NCBI GenBank assembly: GCA_021399445.1
Contig: JAJTUQ010000001.1
Location: forward strand, 3,596,001 to 3,660,000
Source of the DNA: Xylogone sp. PMI_703
Lineage: Eukaryota; Ascomycota; Leotiomycetes
Direction of reading: 5' to 3'
DNA length: 64,000 bases
Shown here: positions 23,143 through 34,376 of the stretch, piece by piece
Position numbering within the stretch: the stretch's first letter is position 1
Layout of the letters: each line of letters opens with the position of its first letter
The notes under the pieces: model-generated
What the model was told of the DNA's origin: nothing
The model's input: the letters and a program-made list of their open reading frames with translations, nothing else
Database searches by the model: none
Position numbers and translations under genes: made by a program

Positions 23143-24254
23143 TCACTCGGATTTTTCAACCTCGATTGGATTTGTCAAAGTCCCCAGTCCGTGACTAATC
23201 CAAATTCTTAATTCGTCTCCCTGTGATAAGTATACAGCTGGTACTCTGGAATGGCCAATACCACCTGGAGTTCCGGTAATAATAACTGTCCCCGGCTTTA
23301 ATGTTGTTCCTTGGCTCAGATGACTGATGATTTGAGGCACGGAGAAAATCATGTTTCTTACTGAACTCTGCTGCATAATAGTTCCATTTAGGGTAGTTTT
23401 TAGCTCGAGAACACTGGGATCCGGGATAGCCGAGCTTGAGACCAGAGTCGGTCCCATAGGGGTGAATCCATCGAACCCTTTGGCATAACAGAATTGGCTA
23501 GTAATGAATTGAACCCCCCTCGCCGTCACGTCATTCGTTGTCACGTAACCAAGCACATAGGATAGGGCTTCAGCGACCGACACATTCTTGCAAGTGCGGC
23601 CAATGATGACTCCAAGTTCAACCTCATAATCACTATCATTCCTGGCAAGATGTGGAAGTACTAGGGGGGCCGATGGGTCTAGTAAGCTGGTCTCCGGTTT
23701 TAAGAATACTATGGGAACGGGTGGGACTTCGAAATCAAGTTCGGCCTGCGGATTCCGTGTCAGCTGTTGAACCAAGATAGGAATGTTACAGCTGTCAGCT
23801 TACACCGTGGTCCTTGTAGTTCACACCAATACACCGGATTGTGCCAATTGCTTCCGCGGCCAGTGGAGACAAAACCTGAAGAGTTAGCTATTGGGGTCGT
23901 GAGCCAAGACCTTCTATAATCTCTCACCACTACCACTTTCTTTGTCTCGCCCGTGAATCTTGCGTTGTAATCGAGGGCAGTGTCCGTGTCAAGCACTCTG
24001 GCGAATATATCCTTGTTCTCCAGGAGCGCTAGACCAACTATCGACTGCATTAGTATACTTTCCACACTTCATTGGAGGATATACTGGACCATCAACATTT
24101 GTATCTATTGGTTCACCGCAGTATATCTTCCCGTCTTCGCCGCGAAAACGTATAAATCGTTTCCAGATCTAAGTTAGAGATTTCTTGTTAATATGATATT
24201 ATTGCCTGAAATCAGGAGAGGTTAGTAACCCACAGGTATAGAAGATGCATCCAT
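23143..24254 (-). CDS. Fumarylacetoacetate hydrolase (FAH) family protein
   Basis: Metal-dependent hydrolase or decarboxylase acting on a C-C bond of a keto or diketo acid. Five exons (24254-24234, 24168-24085, 24044-23928, 23875-23804, 23763-23143) give 304 residues, and every intron is phase 0. The first exon is only 21 bases (MDASSIP); two introns are just 40 bases. Family motifs: IWKRFIRFRGEDG, then IGTIRCIGVNYKDHG, then PIVFLKPETSLLDP, then the metal-ligand region YEVELGVIIGRTCKNV, then GYVTTNDVTARG, then a lysine in YAKGFDGFTPMGP, then TLKPGTVIITGTPGGIGHSR near the C terminus. It resembles acylpyruvase/diketo-acid hydrolase members rather than true fumarylacetoacetase, which is longer. 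Substrate unknown. The amino-acid permease is on the same strand upstream. Confidence 0.9.
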
Positions 24255-24579
24255 AATGTGGAAGTGGATTGGGATTCAAGCAGGATGGTTTTGTTAAAAT
24301 AAGCTCGCAAAATAACTCTTGTCTGCTGCTCTACACGTCTACCGTAACTAAAACAACTTAAAACGAGTAATAGGACCATGCATCTCCCATTATTGTAACG
24401 GAAGTACACAGTAATTATTTATATATGTTATTTATGATTATTGTAAGAAGTATGAGTAGGTATAAACGTTGTGTTTCGGCAATTTAAGGCTGTATTGAAA
24501 AAAGGCCGAAAAACATTCACCGAAGCTAAAGCGACGCCAAATTTACGCCATTAAACTAGATTGTACGTTATCTCCGCAT
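24255..24579. other. Short intergenic, no gene seen
   Basis: 325 AT-rich bases between the permease stop and the FAH start on the same strand; expected to contain the permease 3' end and the FAH promoter. Confidence 0.45.
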
Positions 24580-26382
24580 TCAAAGGATCTTTTCCCAAAC
24601 CCTGCGCAGGATACTCCCACTTCGGCTCTCTGGATCTGTATGAGGTATACTATTCAGTATCTCTTCTCTCCCCCCAAATATATCTATGTTACCAATACTA
24701 TGCATCTTTGTCTTTTTGAATAGTTTCCATCCGAGATAAAAGCTGGCAAATATTCTAACAGTCGTTAGTAGTTTGTATAATATCATTGAATGATTAGACT
24801 CACGGAATGCCTATGTAAGCAGTAATGAAGCCTTGTACACTCCAATTCCCTCTTGTAAATACCGCAAACCCGTTGAAGAGGATCACCATGCAGAAGAAGC
24901 ATACTCCAAACCATGCGGTGTAAGTAGTTCCTGGAGCCCTAAAATCTAGGTCATTTCGAGAAACACCATGATGGTTCAAAGCTTTGTGAAACCGAGTATA
25001 TGCGAAACAGATTGATGCCCACGTAAGAAGATATGAGATCGCAATTAGGCTCTGGAACCAACCAAATACCGTGCTGCCACCCGCAGAAACTGTCATATAC
25101 GTTAATAGTCCAATAGCAGCCGTGGTAGCAACCGCCACATACGGTACTCCTAGCTTGTTACACTGTTCGAACACCTTTGGTGCTTGACCCTGCAGAGCAA
25201 GCGTGTAGAGATACCGTGACCCAGTATATAGATTTGCATTTGCTGAGGATACTGCTGAGGTAATTACTACTGCATTGATGATGTGTGGTAGCACTGGTAT
25301 GCCAGCTCGAGTAATAGCAATTACCCAGGGAGAGCGTGCGGTCTGAGATCCTTTCAGCAAATTGGGATCATTTGACGAAACGAGACAGGCAACAGCAAAT
25401 GCTCCGAAGACATAGAAGACCAGAATACGGTAGAACACTCCCTTAATAGCTCTAGGAATGTTCCTAATTGGATCCTTTGCCTCTCCTGCCGCAACTGCAA
25501 CTTGTTCTACACCTCCATAGGCGAATGCGGCGTTTATCAGCACGCTGAAGAGGCCAAGGAAACGACCGGTTGATCCAGAGCCGATATACTCCTTCATCAC
25601 TCCTGGATTCTTCCAATAGGTAAAGCCAAGACGATGATGATCTGGTCCTCCGCCTAGATCAATTACGATTGCTAGGATAAGCAGTCCAATTATCGTCACA
25701 ATTTTGATTGAAGCGAATATGAACTCAATCTCTCCATAAATTGAGACTGCGGCAAAATTGAAAGCAATGACTATCACCAGGATGACTGTTATCCACACGG
25801 CAGGCTACATTTGAGGCCCACTGTTAGATTATAATTTGTATGGCATGGGACTTGAAAGAACCTTACTGAAATAGACACATCAGTATCCCAATATTGAACA
25901 AGGATAACTGCGGCTGACGTCTCTCCACAGATTGTAATCGCACAATTATACCACTGGTTCCACCCAATAGCAAAACCAAATGCAGGGTCCACGAATCGTG
26001 TACCTAGCTGCGCTATCATTCCGGGAAGCGGTAGCCAAGTTGTCATCTCGCCCAAACACTGCATCTATTATCACTCCATCAGTAAACGCCATCTAAGAAA
26101 CACTAAAATATGCAGATTTACCATCGCCCAAATTGCTGCACTAGTAAATGCATAACCCAAGAAGAGAGATAAGGGGCCGGCTTGATGCAGTGCTCCCCCT
26201 ATTCCAAGAAAAAGACCAGTCCCAATAGTGCCTCCAAGGGCGATAAACTGAATATGCCTTGACTTGAGACCGCGTTCAAGGCCATTGGATGATGGCGCAA
26301 CGTCAACCTGGCCGGAATCAATAGTTGTGGCAGATGCTAATTGTGGAGCATCTTTCTCAGTAGCTTCTTTGATGCTCGTCAT
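24580..26382 (-). CDS. Amino-acid permease (APC superfamily, AAT type)
   Basis: Plasma-membrane, proton-coupled amino-acid uptake carrier. Four exons, each with an in-frame junction. The start is the ATG giving [12 protein letters not shown] hydrophilic head precedes the AAT signature [22 protein letters not shown] in transmembrane segment 1. [14 protein letters not shown] follows, then a series of about 12 hydrophobic segments including [26 protein letters not shown] and [25 protein letters not shown], both hallmarks of yeast and fungal permeases. The C-terminal tail ends [13 protein letters not shown]. About 545 residues, normal. Substrate specificity cannot be read. It is divergent from a small cupin gene across a 469-base promoter and follows the FAH gene, so it may import the substrate of that pathway. 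Confidence 0.93.
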
Positions 26383-26851
26383 AATGTTGAGCACTAATAT
26401 GGTAGGTATTAGGAATCTTTTCTAAATCTTGCTTTGAGTACTACTTTGACAAAGCAAAAGTTGAATTATTCTTTGTTTGATTCGAGATTCAATCCTGTTG
26501 ATATATATCCCTGGCTTATCGAAGCCCCTGACTTAACCGCACGAGCTTACTACATGTTGTATCGCTGGTTATCTAGATCGCGTTTGTGGTGATCGGGAAA
26601 ATGTCACCTCGTAAATGCCGACTCTATTTTGTGGCAAGCGGGCCGCCACTCGGGAAAAGTACTTAAACCCTGTTCAAGCCAACTGACGACGGGGTCATCA
26701 TATCTAATGTTCTTACAGCAGTTATATTGACCGAGTTCTAGCAGTGTACAGGCTTATCTAGTTAAACCATTCTGCATATCCGCCTAGGCGCGAGGATTAA
26801 GACACGAAGAACCCCATATCGAAACTTGCTCGACAACAAATTGTTCCTCAA
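26383..26851. promoter_or_regulatory. Divergent promoter, permease and cupin genes
   Basis: A 469-base interval controlling both genes. TCGGGAAAA occurs twice in direct orientation (26593-26601 and 26650-26658); the second is part of GCCACTCGGGA (26645-26655), which is also found at 6164-6174. The GAGTACT half-site is near 26435. CGG triplets are the usual contacts of Zn2Cys6 regulators, and one such regulator gene is just downstream of the cupin. Confidence 0.4.
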
Positions 26852-27229
26852 ATGGAAGAAAAAGAGTTTACCAATCCTCCCTCACATCCAGGACCCTCGG
26901 CATCTGAAAATCCCGAATCTGTCAAGCCATGGTATCTTATTGGGCCTGGTATATGGGAGTTAATGCTCAACAGCTCAACGGACGGGGAGAAATCAGTGTT
27001 GCAGTGGTATGAGCCCGGCGCAAAGTCCGTAACAGACGAGATCATTACACACACTTATATTGAGGAAGTGGTCTTTATTGAGGGCGGATTGCGGGACGTT
27101 ACATTAGGAAAGGGATGGGGTCCGGGAGCATATGCATATCGATATCCAGGGATGAAACATGGGCCGTATGTCGCATCGGACAAAGGCTGCTTCCAATTTG
27201 TTAAATGTTCACCAGAGCGAGCTGCATAA
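26852..27229 (+). CDS. Small cupin-domain protein (ChrR-cupin-like)
   Basis: Single-exon gene of 125 residues. The middle and C-terminal parts read as one cupin barrel: VLQWYEPGAKSVTDEIITHTYIEEVVFIEGGLRD, with a His and two Glu in the usual metal-binding spacing. It continues GAYAYRYPGMKHGPYVASDKGCFQFVKC, with a further His. Such small fungal cupins resemble the ChrR cupin domain or acetylacetone-cleaving-like enzymes; many are uncharacterised dioxygenase-like or isomerase-like proteins. The N-terminal 25 residues are Pro/Ser-rich and probably disordered. The gene is divergent from the permease and tail to tail with the next regulator. A role in the same catabolic route as the FAH hydrolase is inferred from position. 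Confidence 0.8.
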   Translation: MEEKEFTNPPSHPGPSASENPESVKPWYLIGPGIWELMLNSSTDGEKSVLQWYEPGAKSVTDEIITHTYIEEVVFIEGGLRDVTLGKGWGPGAYAYRYPGMKHGPYVASDKGCFQFVKCSPERAA

Positions 27230-27418
27230 TATCATATAGAAAGGGTTGTGGACTGAAATATTCCAAGAATCAGATGCCATATACTATTTTATTTATCTGC
27301 TACACGGATTTGCAGTCAATTCCGTTGGGCGTTAGATCCGATTTAGATTCACTGATTTAGGATCTACATCGTTGAACAAGGAGGCAAAAGACATCTTTTG
27401 AGTAGATACTGAAATAAA

Positions 27419-29652
27419 TCAAGTTTCATAGACCCAATCTGTATCAATAGAATTGATCATTTCCTGCCACGTCTGAAGATCAGTAGGGCCGGGAAATGAG
27501 CCAGGAAACGGCTGGTCCTGCCACAAAGTCGAGATGACCGTCTCTAACGTTGATGGAGAGAGGACATCTAAGTTGTTTGCTGAAGTATTATTATACATAG
27601 CTTCGTCTCGCATCAATAGATGTGGTCCAATCAGAGGAGTGTTATGACCTGTAAGTCTTGCTTGGGATTGCATTTGTTCATCAAGTGTTTGTGACGATGG
27701 ATGCTTCGACTTCTGTTTTAACTTGGCAATACACATTTGGACCACCTTTATTTCAGCATATCCAAACTCATTCATCCACATTTCTGTGTTTTGCTTCTCA
27801 CAGTACGCCTCGAGGTCATCAATTATCGCCATTGTCTGGGTAGAACGTGGCTCTCTGATAGCAAGAATTCCTAAAATAATGGCACTATTGAAAAGCTGGT
27901 GCGCCCCTAAACACCACGTATAATGCCCTGCTGAATCTGAACTTTGATGGCTAAGGCGCGTTTTAAGATCTGCACAGGCAGAAGATAAACATACGTCTCG
28001 ACTGAAATGATACCGATTGGTTATAGAGGATCTAAGGAGGTAAGGCCGATGCAACGTAATGCGTGCAAAGTGAAAGCTTGTATGTAAATATAAACGCTGC
28101 CACTTGAGAAACGGGCGGGATTCGTCCATGACCAAGTCTGGATCTTCAACAGCAAAGTATGAAGGTAATGCGTCTTTCCACGCAACTAGCTTCTCATCTA
28201 GTTCCAAAACATCGCGGTATGATGCCGACTGTATTCCGAAACATCTCTCTTGAATTTGGCCAATGACTCTAGATAAACGATACGTGAGTGCGCTCATTAC
28301 TGAAGGAGTTGGATCTGACAAAGGAAGTGGTTGCGCAGAAAGAGCCTCCTCGTTCGTCATGTCATCGATCCAGATATTTTCTGGCTCCTCAATGAGACTT
28401 TGGGCATCAGAAATACCGTAAGGTCTTCCAATTGCCAGAGCGATCATTCGGTCGAGCGTGTATAGCTGACACCATAGTCGTCTGCGTATTTCAGTTGCTC
28501 TTCTGGGGATGTGCCACCTGTTTCCATCGACATGAAAGCCCTGGGCAATGGCCATCCGTGTAGCGAATCCAATTGTTAGCCAGCTCTCAGATAGTCTCTG
28601 GGAGTGTATTAGATATCGCGTTACTAGTATACCCGCTCGAACGAGATCCGTACTCTCCCCATAAAAGGATGGGGCAATTACGATTGCCCTCCTCGAAGCC
28701 CAGTAGAAACGAAGGGATGATTCTTCATATTCCCGTTGTGTCTCAGGTGAACAGTCCTTTGGACAGTCCAGGTAGGCACCAATCGCAAGGATGATAAACA
28801 GAAGTGCAAGCCATCTCAGGTCTACAGTTGTGACATCATCAAACCCAGATTTGCGTTCCCAGAAGCGGACGTAGTCCTGCTTGAATGAGGTTGGATGGAC
28901 CGCGTCAATATTCCAATTGACATCTGCCAGGAAGCAGTCCACAAGTCGATCTACAGTACTCTTCTGTCGGGGAAGGAGGCCAAGGAGATCCCATAATTGC
29001 GAAAATGGACCTGCTTCGTCACGAAATGGCCTTGCATTCATGCTTCGGCGAGATGGATTAGGCCCCGTAGGAATATCCGCGGCGGCTGAAGAATCGATTA
29101 TAGTCGCAGCAACTTGTGGTCCAAAATAAGAGTTACCGAAAAATGCCGGAGCCCCTCTGGATTTCCATAGCTGGCCAAGCTGGGGTTGAAATGGGGAGGG
29201 AGGCCGATCCGGAGCTGGAGGTGGCCCATCCTCTCTTTGATCGTCTTGTTGTGGAGGAAGGCCTGGAGATGGAGAGAGTCCCGAAGAGGCGACCCTCTTT
29301 ACTCTTTTATGTCTCCTGTTTGGGTTCCGTTCGGATCTGGGCGTCTGTAATGGTGGAAGAGTGCATGAGTGAGGAACACCACGGCGAATGCAATTTTGAC
29401 AAGGCTGGTCACCGTTGCACTGAGGGGAAAGAATTCATGTCAGCCTTAAGTATCGGGTGACGTTACAGATTCTAACATATTCCATACCTTCTGCTTTCGT
29501 GTATGGCACTGCAGACAAGCTGAAGCGATTCTCCCTCGCTTTCTGTGCCCCACTCGAAGGACGTTGGCTTCTGGAATCTCAGCAGGAGCATCGGACTCGG
29601 GAAGATGGTTGCCATTGGGGGCGGGCACATCAACATCTCTGTTTTCGGACAT
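27419..29652 (-). CDS. Zn2Cys6 transcription factor with fungal_trans domain
   Basis: Two exons. Exon 1 encodes MSENRDVDVPAPNG through ACLQCHTRKQK. An intron of about 63 bases splits the zinc cluster, and exon 2 resumes CNGDQPCQNCIRRGVPHSC, completing six Cys. A Pro-rich linker follows, then the fungal_trans domain (LVDCFLADVNWNIDAVHPTSF; RWLALLFIILAIGAYLDCP; SWLTIGFATRMAIAQGFHVDG; EIRRRLWCQLYTLDRMIALAIGRPYGI). The length of about 720 residues is typical. The RRRLWCQLYTLDR block is diagnostic of the family. It sits beside the cupin, permease and FAH genes and is their likely regulator. Inducer unknown. Intact. Confidence 0.9.
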
Positions 29653-30804
29653 TTCAATTCAATTCTAGAGGAATTTTGAAAACTGCGGATCTAAAAGACT
29701 TCAAACCCACTTTCTACCCTTCACAGAACGGTAGCATACTTGCTTTCAAAGATCTCGCGGGAATTAGAGATTCGGTAATTTAATGCCGACCCGTTTTCGA
29801 ATTTGCCGATGCTATCTATCGGGCGACCAAATGCTTAGGAATCTGCGGTTAAGGAAAGGTTACTCCAGAAACGCTATCTATTAGAGCCAAACGGCGACGA
29901 ATTACCATTATTGTTTGCTAACCAAGTAACTCTAGGAGTGCTTTTTGCCGGTGAAACGGAGTTATTGCCTGGGAAGTTGTGGCCAACTGTGCAACTCTGC
30001 ATTTACTTTATGTTAAAGCATGCTTGAAAATGGCGGACTATCCAGTCACATAAACGCTCGCTTCTTCTGACTTGATTAATAGTGCAATAGTTATGTATGC
30101 ATAATTTCCAGATGAAGGAACAGGTCAGTCCCTTGCCAAGGCATTATGGCTTTTGTCATGACATCCTGGCAATATGCTATGATGAATACAATAAATGCGT
30201 ATCTCACTAGTTTCATCTTGACCGTAAAGGATAAGAGCATATTTCAAGGCCTTTTAGTGCAATGTAAGCCTGTGGTTAGGTACTGAAACAGATGCAGCTT
30301 AAAAATCCTCTAGAGCCTGCTTGCCACTTCTCCAGCCTCGCCGTCGTTAACTTAGTTTAGACCAACCACGGTTTCTAGCTTAACCATAATCTCAAGTATC
30401 ACTACTAGTTACAAATAATGCTAACGTCCGCGTATTTAATAAGCATATCAATAGTACAACTTATATCATTCGAGATTTATAATAGCATGACAAATATAAC
30501 AATTGTATTCAATCTCCTGAAAGCGTGGCTAACCTAATATGCCGGTGCATTAGTGTACCAGCTACGCTGTTGGGCAACGGCACAAATATTGTATCGTCTA
30601 GAACATATGACGCAAGGCCTATTTGAGATCTCGCCTCTTAATGAACACCGAGCTGAGGTGATAGGAGTAGTTACTCGACTTCACCATATGTGGTCGAGAT
30701 ATATGTTCTGGCCGATAGTCACAATAGAAAGTCAGTTCATTTCTTTCACGATCACGTCAAATCTTACAATACTACTGAAACTGCTTTTGTTCCCTTTCCA
30801 TCAG
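29653..30804. other. Intergenic, no gene seen
   Basis: 1.15 kb between the divergent regulator and carboxylesterase genes. It is AT-rich with no long coding stretch in a plausible frame and no repeat I can define. It presumably holds both promoters. Confidence 0.5.
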
Positions 30805-32696
30805 ATGTATCCATTTACGGGAAACTCAATAACCATTTTAGGTTGTCTATGTTTCCTTTTTAAAATTACGCACAGCGCCGTCGTGCCTCCGAGATTCCCA
30901 ACGGTATCCATATCTTCTGGAACCGTAATTGGAACTACCAGGTCGCCCCCTAGCCAACCGTCGACCACTGCAAAAGCAAACCTCTATCTCGGCATCCCAT
31001 ATGCACAGAGCCCCCCAGAAAGGTTTTCACCCCCAACACCAGCAGGGTCATGGAAGACGCCATTACAGGCACAAGAGTACAAGCCAGCGTGTGTCCAGCA
31101 GTTTCGTACGTACCAGCATCATTGCATACATCCAAGTCAACATACCAAAACTATTTCTCCATGTCTTAGCTAATTATTGAATACAGTGGGCGGCAAAAGT
31201 ACACAACAGATTAATGCTGGTCCAGACGGAAGCCCACTTCAAGAAAGCGAAGATTGCCTGTATTTGAACATCTATTCGCCTTCCGCCGCGAGCCCGACTA
31301 ATCGTAAAGCTGTACTCTTCTGGATATACGGCGTGAGTCACACACTTCAGTACTGTTAAAGAAGTTACTCTGATAGCCTTCGTAGGGCAACCTGCAGTTT
31401 GGTGCCGGTTCCGTAGCTTGGTACGACGGAACATCATTTGCAGTTAACCAAGATATTGTATTGGTGACGTTCAATTATCGGACTAATAGTGAGTTATCCC
31501 ACTTCAAGACTCGATAGCTGTAGGTAGAGCATCGTTTTTTAAATTAACCTGTAAATTATTATTCGGATTTTCAAATTCTCCAGAAGTCCCTTTTGGACAG
31601 CAGAACGTCGGCTATCTCGATCAACGGCTTGCCCTTACCTGGGTTCAAGAGAATATCGCTCAATTCGGCGGTGATCCCGACAAAGTAACCATAGTCGGTG
31701 AATCAGCCGGGGCTTATTCAGTTAAACAGCTCCTGGCAAATCCGCCATCATCACTGCCATTTCGAGCAGCTATTCTTCAGTCCCAGCAAGCTGGCTTTCT
31801 ACAAACTGGCCCTTTAGGCTATGATGCGGTCCTCTCCCACTTTTCTTGTGAAGCAGCACCTTCACCAATTGACTGCCTGCGAAAAGTCCCAGCAACTTCC
31901 ATTAAATCGTTCATCGAAGATGAGTATTTGTTTTTCCCTCCTGTAGATAAAGATGGCACCCAGTACAACGACGTTCGTGCCAGTATTCTCTCACGGAAGT
32001 TTGCAGATGTGCCCATCTTTTTGGGGACTAACGCCAACGAGTTGAGTATATTCTTTGCTCCGTATGGTCTTGCCAACGGCACTCAATTGGTCGATACGGT
32101 TCTGAGTAGACTCGCTCCCAACGACCCGGCCTTGCAGCACTCCATACTAGCCCTCTATGCAGGGCAGATTGAAGATGACGGCTTCTTATTAGCCAGCCAG
32201 TGAGTTTGAGTCTCGCAATCTTTTACATAGCTTCTCCATACAGAGCATCTCTGACAGCGATAGAATCGGGACCGATGCTGCATTCACCTGCACTACAGCT
32301 TCGCTCTCCAATTTCGCCGCCTTGCACGGTTACCGCGTTTGGAGGTATCGATACGCCGCCAGCTTTCCTAATCAAGCGACCTATCCCAACTTAGGAGCAT
32401 ATCATACATCAGAAATTCCTCAAGTATTCGGCACTTATGACCTCTCTAATGAATATGGAAATGTGACCACTCAGCAAATCCAACTCAGTGCATATATGCA
32501 ACGAGTCTGGGCAAATTTTGTGAAAAATCCAGACGCAGGCACCAGTTGGCCTCGACTGGGGACTAATTTTGGAGTTGAACTGGGAGATATTGGGAACCAT
32601 GGAAGCTCTGGGGAGACGACGATTCCCCTCATCTCGGCGGATTTTCCATGCCCTGTATACGATCCCATAGTACAAGCGTTGGGATTTGGCTATTGA
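30805..32696 (+). CDS. Secreted type-B carboxylesterase/lipase
   Basis: Alpha/beta-hydrolase that cleaves esters, predicted secreted (MYPFTGNSITILGCLCFLFK signal peptide). Family blocks: NLYLGIPYAQSPPERFSPP, then SEDCLYLNIYSP, then oxyanion GGNLQFGAGS, then the catalytic Ser in VTIVGESAGAYSV, then the acid in FLGTNANELS, then the His in LGAYHTSEIPQVFGTY. All triad residues are present. One exon junction is abnormal. After FNYRTN, the conserved continuation IFGFSNSPEVP is encoded from 31560, but the two bases before it (31558-31559) are AT, not AG. A proper AG, 24 bases further on, would keep the frame but drop eight residues (see findings). About 560 residues. It may supply substrate to the lactonase/FAH block; that link is positional only. 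Confidence 0.85.
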
Positions 32697-34376
32697 AATT
32701 TGTTATATAATTTAATCTAAATGCGCTGTGTTGAATATCCCTGAAAAATCTACGCATATATTTACACAAAAATACACGCCTCAATTATCACATATATGGA
32801 AAGTCGCCCAGTAATAGCCAGGTCACATCCAGAAGTCAGAAGGCAACCCGAGGATTCCGAAGATGACACGTGAGCTGGCTCGTATCTATATATCTATACG
32901 AAATGCAGTAGAGTTGATTTCTTAAATATTCGAGGCCGGTGGGAGTGAAGAGCCTGACAAAGTATCGTATTCTCTTTAGTGCTATTGGCAAAGTGGAATG
33001 AATAACGATACCTCGTTACCCTCGTAGTTGGTGGTCTCATCTCTGGTGCCTTACTCATATCCTGTAGCTATGCAGCTAAAAGAAATGGCTTTTAGAGAAC
33101 CTTGACGTAGTTTTTTCTTAAAAAGTCAAAGACTTCCTTTGGCTGTGGCTTTAAAAATATTACGATGACTATTACCGAAGTGGGTAATAATAGCAAAGTT
33201 AATGATCATTGTTGACATGGTTTCTGGCTTCGTTATCACTCTTAACGAAATGGCGAAGTGATCTAGACTCAGATCTTGATTAGTCTACCAACAAAGGCTA
33301 ATCAATTATTAACGGTTTAATTGAACTGCTGTCAGTGGAATAGAGCTTGCGGAAGTCGTAAGCGTGCGATTAAGAGGAGTTTATTGTGGTACTTTTGACG
33401 CTCTGATTTGCTCAGACCCTGGTAGATAAAGTACAGTACAGTAAGAAAAACCATTAAATTGCCCAATTAAGCCTATGAGGTCCCTGTGGTCCTCGTACAA
33501 GCTTACATAGAGACCCTGTCGAAACCTTGAATAGCCCCCGGTTTTACCCTATAAGGTGTCAAGTATTCGGGGGAAGGGTAAGTATACGGAAACTATTAGC
33601 TCACTAGCCTTTAGCATCTCCTTCAACAGGGGCCTTCAGACGCTGGAAATACGGCTGAAAGTGATCATCAATCAAAGCGAAAAATATAGCGGGTAGCAAA
33701 CCTGTTGACCACATGTCACTTGTACTGCGCATAGCTTAGGAAGCCAGCTGGTGAGATCCAATTTGATCCCTAGAGTGGAATCTGGGATGATCATTTCCGG
33801 GCTTTGTCTTACTTCGCCTGCGCGTAGCGTGGGAAATAGGGCTTATACTCGGACATACTCCGTAACTACACAGTAGATTGCTCTATAATTAACATAAGTT
33901 AATTGTGCCTGTGCCTTTACCGCACACTACTTAAAATGTTTCCGGGTAGTCTTAGGAGGGACTTTCGGGCTATCCCTGTATCATTGGCATTTGGTAGGGC
34001 TGTATCTACGAAGATAATACTCTATACAGTAATAGACCGTGCTATATTTTCAGCCATCTCGGTCGAACTCTCACACAGATGTTACATCGAGCCTATACCC
34101 GCGTCATGCAGCTGCAGGGGGTGCGTGGAAATGGTCAGAGACGTGCTACATCTACAGTAAGTATTAGCTCAAGCTCTCGTAATTAATTTAAACCGTCCAG
34201 TGATTATGAATCATTGGGACCCTTGCCCCGGCCTTTAACCCCTCGACGGATCTGAGCGGGCTGTTGAGGGTGCATCCGTGATAATATTTAAATCTTTACG
34301 ATAACGCCATGGATATCAATCTGCTTGCTAGCTCTCTTGCACAGCAAAGTTATCTTGTTTGATATTTTGGCCCAGG
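32697..34376. other. Long intergenic, no gene seen
   Basis: 1.68 kb, AT-rich with no coding stretch longer than about 85 codons in any frame and no recognised motif. The last 150 bases should contain the promoter of the glycoside hydrolase-like gene. Confidence 0.5.

Noticed and set aside
23764..23815. Frameshift in the FAH gene between KDHG and LTRNPQ
   Set aside because: A 40-base GTAAGC..CAG intron joins the two blocks in phase 0.
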